From NCBI GenBank assembly GCA_947497315.1, contig CANMFX010000002.1:806001-870000 (forward strand): 64,000 nucleotides of DNA, written 5' to 3'. The number at the start of each line of letters is the position of its first letter. Positions within the stretch are counted from its first letter, which is position 1. The notes below the pieces were generated by a model that saw only the letters and a list, made by a program, of their open reading frames with translations, was not told the origin of the DNA and did no database searches. A program made the translations under genes and the position numbers. Positions 33,900 to 42,645 of this stretch are shown here, one piece after another. This DNA comes from an uncultured Sphingomonadaceae bacterium (GTDB taxonomy: Bacteria; Pseudomonadota; Alphaproteobacteria; Sphingomonadales; Sphingomonadaceae).

Positions 33900-34859
33900 C
33901 TAGTCCTCGGACCAGTTCACGCCTGCTTTTGACCGCGTATCCACCGTCAGGTCAAACACGTCTGCTCTCGAATAATGGCCGTCTACGTCGAGCGCGGCCT
34001 TTGCTTCCTTACCAGCATCCAGATCAATCTCGGCGGTCAGGATCATGTCCGCTTCGCTTGCTTCTGCCACTATGGTCGCGTCAGGCGCGACGATGATGCT
34101 CTGACCAAATTGTAATTGCCTATCCGGAATTTCTTTGAAGAGCGCCAGCGCTTCGGCATTGCCGCCGACCAGTTTCAGGCCTTCCAGCAGGTCATCGCGA
34201 TGCAATAATGTACCTGCCGCCAGCACATGGCATCCGCCTTCAAACGCATAATGGCGTGAGGCAATCTGATAAGTCTCTCTCACTGTTGGCCAGGCGGCAA
34301 CATGAACATCCTCCCGCAAGTTATGCATCGCGGCGCGGGCGAGCGGCATCCAGTGCTCCCAGCAGATCAGGTTGCCCGCGCGGCCCCAGTCCGCCTGATG
34401 CACATCAATGGTCGAGCCATCGCCGCGGTTCCAGATCAAACGTTCCCCGTGGGTTGGGACCAGCTTGCGGTGGTTCAGCACCGGCATATCGGGGCGGAAC
34501 AACATCTGGTTGTTGTACAGACTGGACCGCAACCGTTCATGAACGCCGATGGATATGCAGAGCTTCTTCGCATCGGCTAGCTCTTGCAGCGGCGCCAATC
34601 GCGGGTCGTTCTGGACGATCGCCTGATCCATCAAGATGCGGTACAAAGCCTTGCTGCCGGGATGATCCCACAGCGCGGCGCCGGGAGCCTCGTCGAGCCA
34701 GATCGGGTAACCACCGAGAAACGTCTCTCCAAAGCCAATCATCCGAGCGCCCTGGTCGCTGGCCTTCCGTGCCAAATCGACGGCCTGTTCAATGCCCTTA
34801 TCAATGCACAGGGGAACCGGTGCCGCTTGGACTATGGCGACATTCAGGAGATTGGACAT
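33900..34859 (-). CDS. Carbon-nitrogen hydrolase, nitrilase branch
   Basis: 319 residues. The catalytic triad is E45 (GFGETFLGGYP), K132 (NHRKLVPT) and C166 (GNLICWEHWMPLARAAMH). The CWEHWMPLAR phrase is typical of true nitrilases rather than amidases, so it probably hydrolyses a nitrile to a carboxylic acid; the substrate is unknown. It follows two MAPEG genes 18 nt downstream in one transcript. Confidence 0.9.
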   Translation of the reverse strand: MSNLLNVAIVQAAPVPLCIDKGIEQAVDLARKASDQGARMIGFGETFLGGYPIWLDEAPGAALWDHPGSKALYRILMDQAIVQNDPRLAPLQELADAKKLCISIGVHERLRSSLYNNQMLFRPDMPVLNHRKLVPTHGERLIWNRGDGSTIDVHQADWGRAGNLICWEHWMPLARAAMHNLREDVHVAAWPTVRETYQIASRHYAFEGGCHVLAAGTLLHRDDLLEGLKLVGGNAEALALFKEIPDRQLQFGQSIIVAPDATIVAEASEADMILTAEIDLDAGKEAKAALDVDGHYSRADVFDLTVDTRSKAGVNWSED

Positions 34860-34877
34860 GGGGAGAGCCGTTTCTGG

Positions 34878-35312
34878 TTAGTGGAACACCGCAAGCGCTG
34901 CGTGGATAGCCAGAGCGATAATACACAGGCTGGATAATGCAAATACCAAAAATCGGTACATGATCTTGTTCACCGTCGCCTGGATCAAACTGTGCACCAC
35001 CCGCAAGCCAACATAAACCCAGGCAATAGTCAGGTTCAAACCATCTCCCTGTCCGACCAACGCCAACACAATGCACACAGCATAAAACAAGGTCGGCTCG
35101 GTGAGCAGGTGGTTATAATTATGCGCCTTCCACTGGATTTCCGGTGGTAACAGGGCATCCAGCCCGCCGGCAGTCGACTCCCGGCTGAGTTTATCAGGAT
35201 CAACCTTCGCCTTGTTCATTGCCGGAATGCGCGTGACATACATCCACAACCACATGATCATGGTCCACAATATGAGCGCCACGACAGGCTGCAAGATCGG
35301 ACTATTTTCCAT
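34878..35312 (-). CDS. MAPEG family membrane protein, copy 2
   Basis: 144 residues with four transmembrane segments, the MAPEG fold (microsomal glutathione S-transferase-like). The motif WKAHNYNHLLTEPTLFYAV is the signature helix pair; HSLIQATVN follows. ATG 35312 has GGGGGAAT upstream and matches the family N-terminus; an upstream in-frame start at 35357 overlaps copy 1. Eukaryotic relatives conjugate glutathione; the bacterial role is unproven. Confidence 0.85.
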   Translation of the reverse strand: MENSPILQPVVALILWTMIMWLWMYVTRIPAMNKAKVDPDKLSRESTAGGLDALLPPEIQWKAHNYNHLLTEPTLFYAVCIVLALVGQGDGLNLTIAWVYVGLRVVHSLIQATVNKIMYRFLVFALSSLCIIALAIHAALAVFH

Positions 35313-35331
35313 TTTTATTCCCCCTAAAAAT

Positions 35332-35760
35332 TCACACAAAAGTCGTGAAAAATGCATTCATTGCCATAATCAACAGACAGATTGTCGATGCCACAAAAAG
35401 CAGAAAGCGTACATTCACCAGATTAACCGTCGCCTGCCAGATGCTGTGGGTGATACGCAACAAAACATAGGCCCAAGCCAGCCACAGATTGATACCGGTT
35501 CCCGCTTCGGCGATCGCCAGGATGATGACCGTGGCGTAAAACAGCGTCGGCTGTTCCATCAGATGTGTGTAGTTATGGGATTTCCACGCGACCTTGTCCG
35601 GCAATTGGGGGTCAACATCCGGCCCGCGCCCGCCGGGCTTTGCGGTGATGTCGATGCCTATTTTCTTGGCCGCCGGAAGCCGCGTTCCGGCCATCCAGAA
35701 AAGCATGACAAGTGACCAGATGACCAGCAAAGCCGCCGGTGCCAATATTGCAGTGCTCAT
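35332..35760 (-). CDS. MAPEG family membrane protein, copy 1
   Basis: 142 residues, four transmembrane segments; WKSHNYTHLMEQPTLFYAT and THSIWQATVN match copy 2, so the two are tandem duplicates 19 nt apart. They share the central helix-pair signature but differ in the N-terminal loop. They lie between the decarboxylase gene (84 nt upstream) and the nitrilase. Possible detoxification or membrane-redox role by analogy with glutathione-dependent relatives (inference). Confidence 0.87.
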   Translation of the reverse strand: MSTAILAPAALLVIWSLVMLFWMAGTRLPAAKKIGIDITAKPGGRGPDVDPQLPDKVAWKSHNYTHLMEQPTLFYATVIILAIAEAGTGINLWLAWAYVLLRITHSIWQATVNLVNVRFLLFVASTICLLIMAMNAFFTTFV

Positions 35761-35844
35761 GATAGCTTCCTCCCCTATTCGGCCAAATATGGGGCGGAAC
35801 CTGCGTCACATATTGTAAATTGTCAAATGCAACTTAATCGACCG

Positions 35845-37044
35845 CTATGCGCCCGGAAAAGATACCACATTTTCGTGGTCCGTCCGGTCGAGATTCTCGC
35901 CGACATAAACGCTCGCCATGGGTTCATCCGTCACGTCATAATCGTCGATCGATCCATAGCCGTTAAACTTTGTCCGCATCGCCGCTCCGTAGGCGCCGAG
36001 CATACCGATTTCGATATAGTCGCCAGCCTTTACATCAGCGGGCAGGACAAAGGGCCCCGCCATATGGTCCATGTCGTCGCAGGTGGGACCATAAAAACTA
36101 TATTCGGTCAGTACCGTGTCGTCCGAATCATTGCCGAGCAACTGGACCGGAAAGCGCCAGCCAATATGGGCGGCATCGAATAATGTGCCATAAGCGCCAT
36201 CGTTTATGTACAGCTCGTCACCGCGGCGTTGTTCCACCTTGACGATCAGCGAGTTATACTCGGCCGCCAGCGCGCGGCCCGGTTCACACCAGAGTTCGGC
36301 GGAATAGCTGATCGGCAGATCTTCAAATGTCCGGTCAATCGCACTGAAATAATGGTTGAGTGAAGGTGGCGCCATATCGGGATAGATCGACGGAAATCCG
36401 CCGCCGACATTGACGATGTCTACGGTGACCGACGCTTCGACAATCGCCGTCCGGACACGCTCCAGAGCATGGACATAGGCGAGCGGCGTCATCGCCTGAC
36501 TGCCAACGTGGAAACAAATACCCAACTGGTCGGCGGCCTGACGCGCACGCTGCAAGAGAATAGCGGATTCATCCACATCAATGCCAAATTTAGAAGCCAG
36601 ACTAATCTGCGCAAATTCCGAAGCCACCTTGATGCGGACACAAAGCGTCAAATCTTCTGCGCCATTGGTCGCCCGTTCAATCTTCTTCAGCTCTTCGATG
36701 GAATCGAGTGAGAATACGCGCACGCCATGGTCATAATAGGCTTCGCGTATCACCGCTTCCGATTTGATCGGATGCATGAAGCACAGGACGGCATCGGGCA
36801 GGGTGTTATGAACCAGACGCACTTCATCAATCGACGCGACGTCATAATGGGTCACGCCAGCGCTGAACAACAGCTTCAAAAGCGCGGGTGAGGGATTCGC
36901 CTTAACCGCATAAAGCGACTTGCCGGGAAACTGCTCGACAAAGTAACGCGCTGCGCGCCGCGCTGCGTGCGGGCGGTTCAGCAAAACTGGAATATCGGGG
37001 CAAAGAGCCTTCGTCAGCTCCTGCGCATCATGGAAATTGTGCAA
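35845..37044 (-). CDS. PLP-dependent ornithine/lysine decarboxylase (type III fold)
   Basis: About 399 residues, alanine racemase-fold decarboxylase. PLP-lysine K48 in LYAVKANPSP; FHVGSQAM binds cofactor; the substrate and catalytic Cys/Asp are in GPTCDDMDHM. It converts ornithine to putrescine, the entry step of polyamine synthesis; the specificity between ornithine and lysine is inferred. Start: TTG 37044 has AAGGGGG 9 nt upstream and fits family length; ATG 37107 with no ribosome binding site is the alternative. Confidence 0.88.
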   Translation of the reverse strand: MHNFHDAQELTKALCPDIPVLLNRPHAARRAARYFVEQFPGKSLYAVKANPSPALLKLLFSAGVTHYDVASIDEVRLVHNTLPDAVLCFMHPIKSEAVIREAYYDHGVRVFSLDSIEELKKIERATNGAEDLTLCVRIKVASEFAQISLASKFGIDVDESAILLQRARQAADQLGICFHVGSQAMTPLAYVHALERVRTAIVEASVTVDIVNVGGGFPSIYPDMAPPSLNHYFSAIDRTFEDLPISYSAELWCEPGRALAAEYNSLIVKVEQRRGDELYINDGAYGTLFDAAHIGWRFPVQLLGNDSDDTVLTEYSFYGPTCDDMDHMAGPFVLPADVKAGDYIEIGMLGAYGAAMRTKFNGYGSIDDYDVTDEPMASVYVGENLDRTDHENVVSFPGA

Positions 37045-37219
37045 CTCAAGGGACCCCCTTAGATTTAAAGATCGATTGAGCTGCCTTGCGGAATCACAAG
37101 TGGCCATGGGGCAGCGACGGCGGCTATATGCCCGCTTTTGCAATCTGTAAAGTCTCTATGGCCGATAAATATGGCACAAATACGGATTACTATTGCGATG
37201 CAGCAATTTATCCAGAATT

Positions 37220-38383
37220 TTAACTGAGACGGTCGCGAAATTCCGTCCAGTCAAATACCTTAACACAGCGCAAATCGTCGGTGTCACTGTTCCAGAGCCA
37301 AATCGAAGGCAGCGAAACACCGTTAAACGTATTGGTTTTGACCATCGAATAATGGGCCTGGTCGAGAAAGGCGATCCGTTGGCCAACATGCGCGGGTTCC
37401 GGAAGCTGATAGTCGCCGATAATATCACCGGCCAGACAGCTTGGTCCGCCAAGTCTGATAGCGTCCCCGTCACTGGCTTCTCCAAGCATGGCAGGACGAT
37501 AAGGCGCTTCAATAACATCCGGCATATGGCAGGTGGCGGATAGGTCCGTAATACCAATGGGCATGCCGTTCTCGAATACGTCCAGTATCTCGCCGATCAG
37601 TATCCCGGCATCAAGCGCGACCGCTTCACCCGGTTCGAGATAAACTTCGCAGCCGGAGTTCGCTTTGAGGTCGGACAGGAATTGCACCAGCGCCTCGCGA
37701 TCATAGTCATCCCGCGTGATATGATGACCGCCGCCCAGATTGATCCAATCCAGCTGATCAAAATGGGGAGCAATCAGCGGTTCGATCTTGACCCATGTTT
37801 GTTCCAGTGCATCAAAATTCTGCTCACACAGATTATGAAAATGAATGCCGGAAATAGCTTTGAAATGACCCGCCTGTAGCTGCGACACGGGAAAGCCCAA
37901 TCGACTATGCCGCTGGCTAGGATCATATTTTGGTGTTTCGCCCAGTGCGATTTCGGGGTTCAACCTTAAACCGATGTCGCAGTTATCGAGACCTAGACCA
38001 GCTTCACTTTTCCATCTTTCAATCTGCGCCGGATTGTTGAACGTGACATGATCGGACAGGGTAGCGATCTCGACAAGGTCGTCCGCTTTATAGGCGGGTG
38101 AGTAAGTGCTGATAGAACCTTTAAAATGCTCACTGGCGAGCTTTGCTTCCCAAAGCCCGGATGCACAAAAGCCGTCGAGATATTGATCGATCAGCGGCGC
38201 CAGAGACCACATCGAAAAAGCTTTAAGCGCAAGCAACACTTTCGCACCGGACCGCGCCTTTACATCCGCCAGTATCTCGAGATTTCGGCGAACAGCAGCC
38301 TCGTCCACGACGAAGGCAGGCGAGGGTACCCGCGTCAGATCAAAATGCGCAAACGCGCCGGGATCGCCAGCCTTGGTCTCCAT
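37220..38383 (-). CDS. nspC: Carboxynorspermidine/carboxyspermidine decarboxylase
   Basis: 387 residues, PLP enzyme of the alanine racemase fold. LLALKAFSMWS carries the PLP-lysine; GIHFHNLCEQ, LNLGGGH-type INLGGGHHIT, LEPGEAV and SATCHMPDVIE are the NspC motifs. It decarboxylates carboxyspermidine/carboxynorspermidine to the polyamine. The ATG directly abuts the TAG of the dehydrogenase gene, so the two are coupled. Confidence 0.94.
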   Translation of the reverse strand: METKAGDPGAFAHFDLTRVPSPAFVVDEAAVRRNLEILADVKARSGAKVLLALKAFSMWSLAPLIDQYLDGFCASGLWEAKLASEHFKGSISTYSPAYKADDLVEIATLSDHVTFNNPAQIERWKSEAGLGLDNCDIGLRLNPEIALGETPKYDPSQRHSRLGFPVSQLQAGHFKAISGIHFHNLCEQNFDALEQTWVKIEPLIAPHFDQLDWINLGGGHHITRDDYDREALVQFLSDLKANSGCEVYLEPGEAVALDAGILIGEILDVFENGMPIGITDLSATCHMPDVIEAPYRPAMLGEASDGDAIRLGGPSCLAGDIIGDYQLPEPAHVGQRIAFLDQAHYSMVKTNTFNGVSLPSIWLWNSDTDDLRCVKVFDWTEFRDRLS

Positions 38384-39601
38384 CTAAAAGGCTAGTGGCC
38401 CATCAAGCTCTTCCAGCGTCCACGGCAAGCCGTGTTCATTGAGCATATCCATAAACGGATCGGGATCAAATTCTTCCATATTGAACACACCATCTCCGGT
38501 CCAATTTCCGGACAGCATCAAGGCCGATCCGATCATTGCGGGAACGCCGGTGGTATAGCTCACACCCTGATTGCCGGTTTCTTCAAACGCGGCTTCGTGG
38601 CTGCAGATATTTTTGACGTAGAGGGTTTTCTGGACGCCGTCTTTTTCACCCGTCGCTATCACCCCGATATTGGTGTTGCCTTTGGTCGTCTCGCCAAGGC
38701 TCGCCGGTTCGGGCAATACGGCTTTCAGGAATTGCAGCGGAACAATCTCGCGCCCTTCATACATGACCGGATCAATCCGGGTCATGCCGACATTTTGCAA
38801 CACTTCCAGATGGGTGAGATAAGCATCACCAAAGGTCATCCAGAACCGGATGCGCTTGATCTCCGGAATATGGGTTTTGAGGGATTCAATTTCCTCATGA
38901 TACATCAGATACATGTTTTTCGGGCCAACAGCCTCGAAATCAAACTCCTGTTTATGGGATAGAGCAGGGGTCTCCACCCAGTCGCCATTTTCCCAATGAC
39001 GCGCCGGAGCGGTCACTTCACGAATATTGATTTCCGGATTGAAATTGGTTGCAAAATGCTGGCCATGATCACCGCCATTGCAATCCAAAATGTCGACCGT
39101 GGAGATCCGGTCGAAATGATGCTTCTTGAGCCAAGATGTGAAGATGGAAGTAACCCCCGGATCAAAGCCGGACCCGAGCAGCGCCATGATACCCGCATCC
39201 TTGAAGCGGTCCTGATAATCCCATTGCCATTTATATTCGAACTTCGCTTCATCGCGGGGTTCGTAATTGGCGGTGTCGAGATAATCCGTCTTCGTGGCCA
39301 GACACGCGTCCATGATTGGCAAATCCTGATAGGGCAGAGCGAGATTCACAACGAGAGCGGGCTGCACTTGTTCGATAAGCGCGGTCATCGCGGGCACGTC
39401 ATCCGCATCGATTTGGCCGGTTTCAACAGATACGCCCGTCCGTTCTTTCACGGACTCGGCAATGGCCTCACATTTGGAAACCGTACGACTGGCCAGAATG
39501 ATCTCCGAAAACGGACCTGTTTCTGCGGCTATCAGCTGCGCCATCTTGTGCACTGCCACTGAACTGACACCGCCTGCACCAATCACCAGAACCTTGCTCA
39601 T
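38384..39601 (-). CDS. Carboxynorspermidine/carboxyspermidine dehydrogenase (saccharopine dehydrogenase family)
   Basis: 405 residues. Rossmann motif VLVIGAGGVSSVAVHKMAQ at the N-terminus; CNGGDHG and GSGFDPGVTSIF are typical of the Lys1-like CANSDH/CASDH enzymes. It condenses putrescine or diaminopropane with aspartate semialdehyde (the product of Asd, also in this window). First gene of the polyamine operon. ATG 39601; GTG 39610 is an alternative. Confidence 0.93.
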   Translation of the reverse strand: MSKVLVIGAGGVSSVAVHKMAQLIAAETGPFSEIILASRTVSKCEAIAESVKERTGVSVETGQIDADDVPAMTALIEQVQPALVVNLALPYQDLPIMDACLATKTDYLDTANYEPRDEAKFEYKWQWDYQDRFKDAGIMALLGSGFDPGVTSIFTSWLKKHHFDRISTVDILDCNGGDHGQHFATNFNPEINIREVTAPARHWENGDWVETPALSHKQEFDFEAVGPKNMYLMYHEEIESLKTHIPEIKRIRFWMTFGDAYLTHLEVLQNVGMTRIDPVMYEGREIVPLQFLKAVLPEPASLGETTKGNTNIGVIATGEKDGVQKTLYVKNICSHEAAFEETGNQGVSYTTGVPAMIGSALMLSGNWTGDGVFNMEEFDPDPFMDMLNEHGLPWTLEELDGPLAF

Positions 39602-39654
39602 ATCGCACACTCATTTTGCTAGAGGAATCGAGTAACCGCATATAGAAGGACGCC

Positions 39655-40635
39655 ATGACAGAGCAATTACTTTTGGACCCGACCCGCAAACCAAGTGCAG
39701 CGGGGGTTGAACGGGCCGCAGGCAAGGTTGCCGAAATTCTTCCCAAAACGCCGCTTTTGCCGCTGACTGTCGATGGAAAGACAATCTGGTGCAAGGCGGA
39801 ATGCCTGCAACCCATCGGTGCCTTCAAGATACGCGGAGGCTGGCATCGTCTGACCGATCTCAGTGCAGATCAACGCAAGTGCGGCGTGGTGGCCTTTTCG
39901 AGCGGTAATCATGCACAGGGTGTGGCCTGGGCAGCGCAACGCCTCGGGGTCAGGGCGACAATCATCATGCCTGCCGATGCACCACTCGCCAAACTGGAGA
40001 ATACCAAGCAACTGGGCGCGGAGGTTATCACCTATGACCGTCTCGCCGATTCCCGCGAACAACTGGCGGCAGAGCTGGCCGGCGAGAGTGGGGCGGTTGT
40101 CGTTCCCAGCTTTGATGATCCGTGGATTATTGAAGGGCAGGGCAGCACCGGTGTTGAAATTCGGGAACAGATGATTGCTCAGGTGGGAACACCGCCAGAC
40201 CATCTGGTAGCATGTTGTGGTGGCGGCGGACTGGCGACAGGCATATCACTGGTCAATCCAGAGGCGAACATAACGGTTGTTGAACCCGTAGGCTGGGACG
40301 ATATGAAACGATCGCTGGAGGGCGGTAGCATTGTGCCAGTGCAGGATAATCCGCCGCCCACAGAATGTGATGCTTTGCAGACGCTTTTGGTTTCACCGCT
40401 GACTTTTGATGTTTTGAAAGCGCGAAACGCTAAGGCTGTGGCGGTGAGCAAAGCGGAGGTGCATTACGCGATGCGGGTTGCGTTTGAAAAATTACGTCTG
40501 GTAGTCGAGCCCGGAGGGGCAGTGGCTTTGGCAGCGATTTTGTCTGGCAAAGCAACTGCAACGGACAGAACAGTGATCACAATTTCCGGTGGCAATGTCG
40601 ATCCGGAGCGGTTCGCCGCAATAATAGGTGCTTGA
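39655..40635 (+). CDS. Threonine/serine dehydratase-like PLP enzyme
   Basis: 326 residues, fold type II. The PLP lysine is in CLQPIGAFKIRGGWH, SSGNHAQGVAWAA binds substrate and CCGGGGLATGISL holds the phosphate. There is no C-terminal ACT domain, so it is a catabolic or biosynthetic short-type dehydratase, or a serine racemase-like enzyme; the reaction is not decided by sequence. It is divergent from the polyamine operon with a 53-bp gap, and 38 bp before the sigma factor gene. Confidence 0.88.
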   Translation: MTEQLLLDPTRKPSAAGVERAAGKVAEILPKTPLLPLTVDGKTIWCKAECLQPIGAFKIRGGWHRLTDLSADQRKCGVVAFSSGNHAQGVAWAAQRLGVRATIIMPADAPLAKLENTKQLGAEVITYDRLADSREQLAAELAGESGAVVVPSFDDPWIIEGQGSTGVEIREQMIAQVGTPPDHLVACCGGGGLATGISLVNPEANITVVEPVGWDDMKRSLEGGSIVPVQDNPPPTECDALQTLLVSPLTFDVLKARNAKAVAVSKAEVHYAMRVAFEKLRLVVEPGGAVALAAILSGKATATDRTVITISGGNVDPERFAAIIGA

Positions 40636-40673
40636 AACCTCGTTAAATTGCCATAACCTCTGCCGCGCAGATT

Positions 40674-41243
40674 ATGCCCCAACCCAGTGAAACAGATCGC
40701 GCACGTGCGCTCCTTTCCAGCCTGATCGACCAGGCTGCCGGTGGCGACCGTCAGGCGTTTCAGGATATATATAATCTGACTTCGGCGAAACTTTTTGGCG
40801 TTTGCCTCCGTATCTTAAATGATCGCCAGGCATCGGAAGATGCGCTGCAGGATGCTTATGTGAAAATCTGGCGCAATGCAGGGCGGTTTGATGCACAGCG
40901 GGCTAGTCCGATAACATGGCTGGCGACAATAGCTCGTAACACCGCGATTGATCGCAAACGGTCTAGCGGCAACCGGGTGATGGTTTCGGACGATGCCATA
41001 AAGGACATGGCGTCAAACGAACGCAGTGCATTGGAAAGGATCGAAACACAGGAAGGCGAAGAAATTTTGAACAAATGCCTCGATAGTCTGGAAGCACGGC
41101 AGCGCAACGTGATCCGTACCGCTTTCTTTGAAGGGCATAGCTATAACGAATTGGCACAGAAACTGGATACGCCTCTGGGAACAGTCAAAAGCTGGGTTCG
41201 CCGGGGACTGAAACGGTTGAAGGATTGCATGGACGATGGTTGA
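40674..41243 (+). CDS. ECF sigma factor, SigK-like
   Basis: 189 residues with sigma-70 regions 2 and 4 only. Region 2: LTSAKLFGVCLRILNDRQAS, EDALQDAYVKIWRNAGRFD, ITWLATIARNTAIDRKR. Region 4: RQRNVIRTAFFEGHSYNELAQ, LDTPLGTVKSWVRRGLKRLK. The next gene, overlapping by 8 nt, is a membrane anti-sigma factor, and a fasciclin gene follows, the layout of mycobacterial SigK-RskA. Sphingomonads have similar modules; the signal that releases the sigma factor is unknown. Confidence 0.93.
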   Translation: MPQPSETDRARALLSSLIDQAAGGDRQAFQDIYNLTSAKLFGVCLRILNDRQASEDALQDAYVKIWRNAGRFDAQRASPITWLATIARNTAIDRKRSSGNRVMVSDDAIKDMASNERSALERIETQEGEEILNKCLDSLEARQRNVIRTAFFEGHSYNELAQKLDTPLGTVKSWVRRGLKRLKDCMDDG

Positions 41244-41952
41244 CGAAACGGAACCCCTGAAGGACGGCGAAGCGCCGGATGATGAAACTCTAGCAGCAGA
41301 GCTGGTGCTCGGTCTGCTTGATGGTGATGAAAAGGCCGCTGCGCTGCGCAAACAACTATCCGATCCGGCATTTGCCAAGGCCGTTGATGACTGGAGTCGG
41401 CGGGTCGATCCATTGTTTCAGGAGTTTCAGGACGTTGAGCCAGCGGCGTCTGTCTGGGACGGCATCGAAAGCCGACTGGATGGCGGCAACTCTGATGTTA
41501 CGGTAGTGCAGCTGAAACGCTGGCGAATGGGTGCGATTGTTTCCGGTGCGTTGGCCGCCTGTCTGGCGCTTGCTCTAATTGTCGGCCCAGGCCCCTTTGC
41601 GCCAACTTCCGACCCCCAGTCTGTCGCGGTTGCCCAACTGACTGGCAACATTGAGGGGCTGGTGCTTGCCGTATCCTATGACCCCCAGACCGCCGAAATG
41701 CGAGTCGATGTTGACGGTATGCCCGAAACAGAAACCGAGCCGGAACTGTGGATTGTAGGCAGCGACGGCGTGCCTCGCTCATTAGGCCAAATAGGTCGCA
41801 AGGGCATCAGCCAGATGACGGTCCCCAGCGATCACCGGAAATTGATCAACGCCGCGGCAACTTTGCAACTTTCCATGGAACCACCCTCCGAAATACCCCA
41901 TGCCAAACCTACCGGTGAGCCGGTTGCGACCGGTAAAATAACAATTATCTGA
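41236..41952 (+). CDS. RskA-type membrane anti-sigma factor
   Basis: 238 residues. An N-terminal cytoplasmic domain (about 1-95) with an AELVLGLLDGDEK helix that should hold the sigma factor; one transmembrane segment (about 98-118, GAIVSGALAACLALALIVG); and a periplasmic RskA C-terminal domain (LWIVGSDGVPRSLGQI). No zinc-binding HxxxCxxC motif, so not a ZAS anti-sigma. Release would need regulated intramembrane proteolysis (family knowledge). Overlaps the sigma gene by 8 nt. Confidence 0.9.
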   Translation: MVDETEPLKDGEAPDDETLAAELVLGLLDGDEKAAALRKQLSDPAFAKAVDDWSRRVDPLFQEFQDVEPAASVWDGIESRLDGGNSDVTVVQLKRWRMGAIVSGALAACLALALIVGPGPFAPTSDPQSVAVAQLTGNIEGLVLAVSYDPQTAEMRVDVDGMPETETEPELWIVGSDGVPRSLGQIGRKGISQMTVPSDHRKLINAAATLQLSMEPPSEIPHAKPTGEPVATGKITII

Positions 41953-41960
41953 ACTTTTTT

Positions 41961-41987
41961 GCATCCGTTGGAATAGTCACTCCGTAA
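41961..41987 (+). promoter_or_regulatory. Candidate SigK-like promoter before the fasciclin gene
   Basis: GCATCC (41961-41966), 15 nt, CCGTAA (41982-41987). This resembles the mycobacterial SigK pattern CCATCC-N16-17-CCGAAT and lies directly upstream of the fasciclin gene that the sigma factor would be expected to control. Prediction by eye. Confidence 0.35.
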
Positions 41988-41994
41988 CTCCTCG

Positions 41995-42019
41995 CATATC
42001 CAGCTTCGGATATGAATTT
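41995..42019 (+). terminator. Small hairpin plus T run before the fasciclin gene
   Basis: CATATCC (41995-42001) and GGATATG (42008-42014) form a 7-bp stem, followed by AATTTTT. It may weakly terminate the sigma/anti-sigma transcript or act in the fasciclin leader, since it lies between the candidate promoter and the AGGAG ribosome binding site. Confidence 0.4.
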
Positions 42020-42034
42020 TTAGGAGTTACCCCC

Positions 42035-42586
42035 ATGAAGAATATTCGTTTTTCCAAAGTCGCTGTTGCGCTTGTTGGTTCGCTTGCATTGGCCAGTGGC
42101 GGCGGTGCTTATGCCAAGCACCATGCAGAAATGTCCTCACAAAACATAGTTGAGAAAGCCGCCAGCACAGATGGTTTCTCCACTCTTGTAGCCGCAGTCA
42201 CCGCAGCTGATCTCGCTGGTACGCTGTCCAGCGATGGCCCTTTCACGGTTTTCGCACCGCTTAATTCGGCATTCGCAAAACTCCCAGCAGGAACGGTGGA
42301 AACACTGGTAAAGCCGGAGAATAAAGAAACACTAACCTCGATACTGACCTATCATGTCGTATCAGGCCGTTTCAAAGCCAAGGATGTCATGGGTCTGATC
42401 AAACAGGCACCCGATGGCATTGCTTCTATTCCAACTCTCCAGGGCGGAGTTTTAAAGGCCTCCATGGGCAGTGACGGTTCGCTGATCCTGACTGATGCCA
42501 AAGGCGGCGCATCAAAGGTCGTGATGGCTGATGTGAACCAGTCCAATGGTGTCATTCACGCCATCGATACAGTTGTGATGCCTTAA
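42035..42586 (+). CDS. Exported fasciclin domain protein
   Basis: 183 residues with a signal peptide (cleavage after GGAYA, about 27) and one FAS1 domain: FSTLVAAVTAADLAGTLSSD, GPFTVFAPLNSAFAKLPAG, LTYHVVSGRF and NGVIHAIDTVVMP. FAS1 proteins are secreted adhesion or surface proteins. It has AGGAG before the ATG. It sits next to a SigK/RskA-like pair and ends in a strong terminator; it is the probable target of the sigma factor. Confidence 0.95.
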   Translation: MKNIRFSKVAVALVGSLALASGGGAYAKHHAEMSSQNIVEKAASTDGFSTLVAAVTAADLAGTLSSDGPFTVFAPLNSAFAKLPAGTVETLVKPENKETLTSILTYHVVSGRFKAKDVMGLIKQAPDGIASIPTLQGGVLKASMGSDGSLILTDAKGGASKVVMADVNQSNGVIHAIDTVVMP

Positions 42587-42614
42587 CCGACCAAATCCAA
42601 ACTAATCCCTCCTA

Positions 42615-42645
42615 GCCTGCGGCGCTAATGCGCCGCAGGCTTTTT
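42615..42645 (+). terminator. Rho-independent terminator after the fasciclin gene
   Basis: An 11-bp stem GCCTGCGGCGC (42615-42625) with GCGCCGCAGGC (42630-42640), 4-nt loop, then TTTTT. On the minus strand it is 5 bases from the DNA ligase stop codon. It is one of the strongest terminators in the window. Confidence 0.92.
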
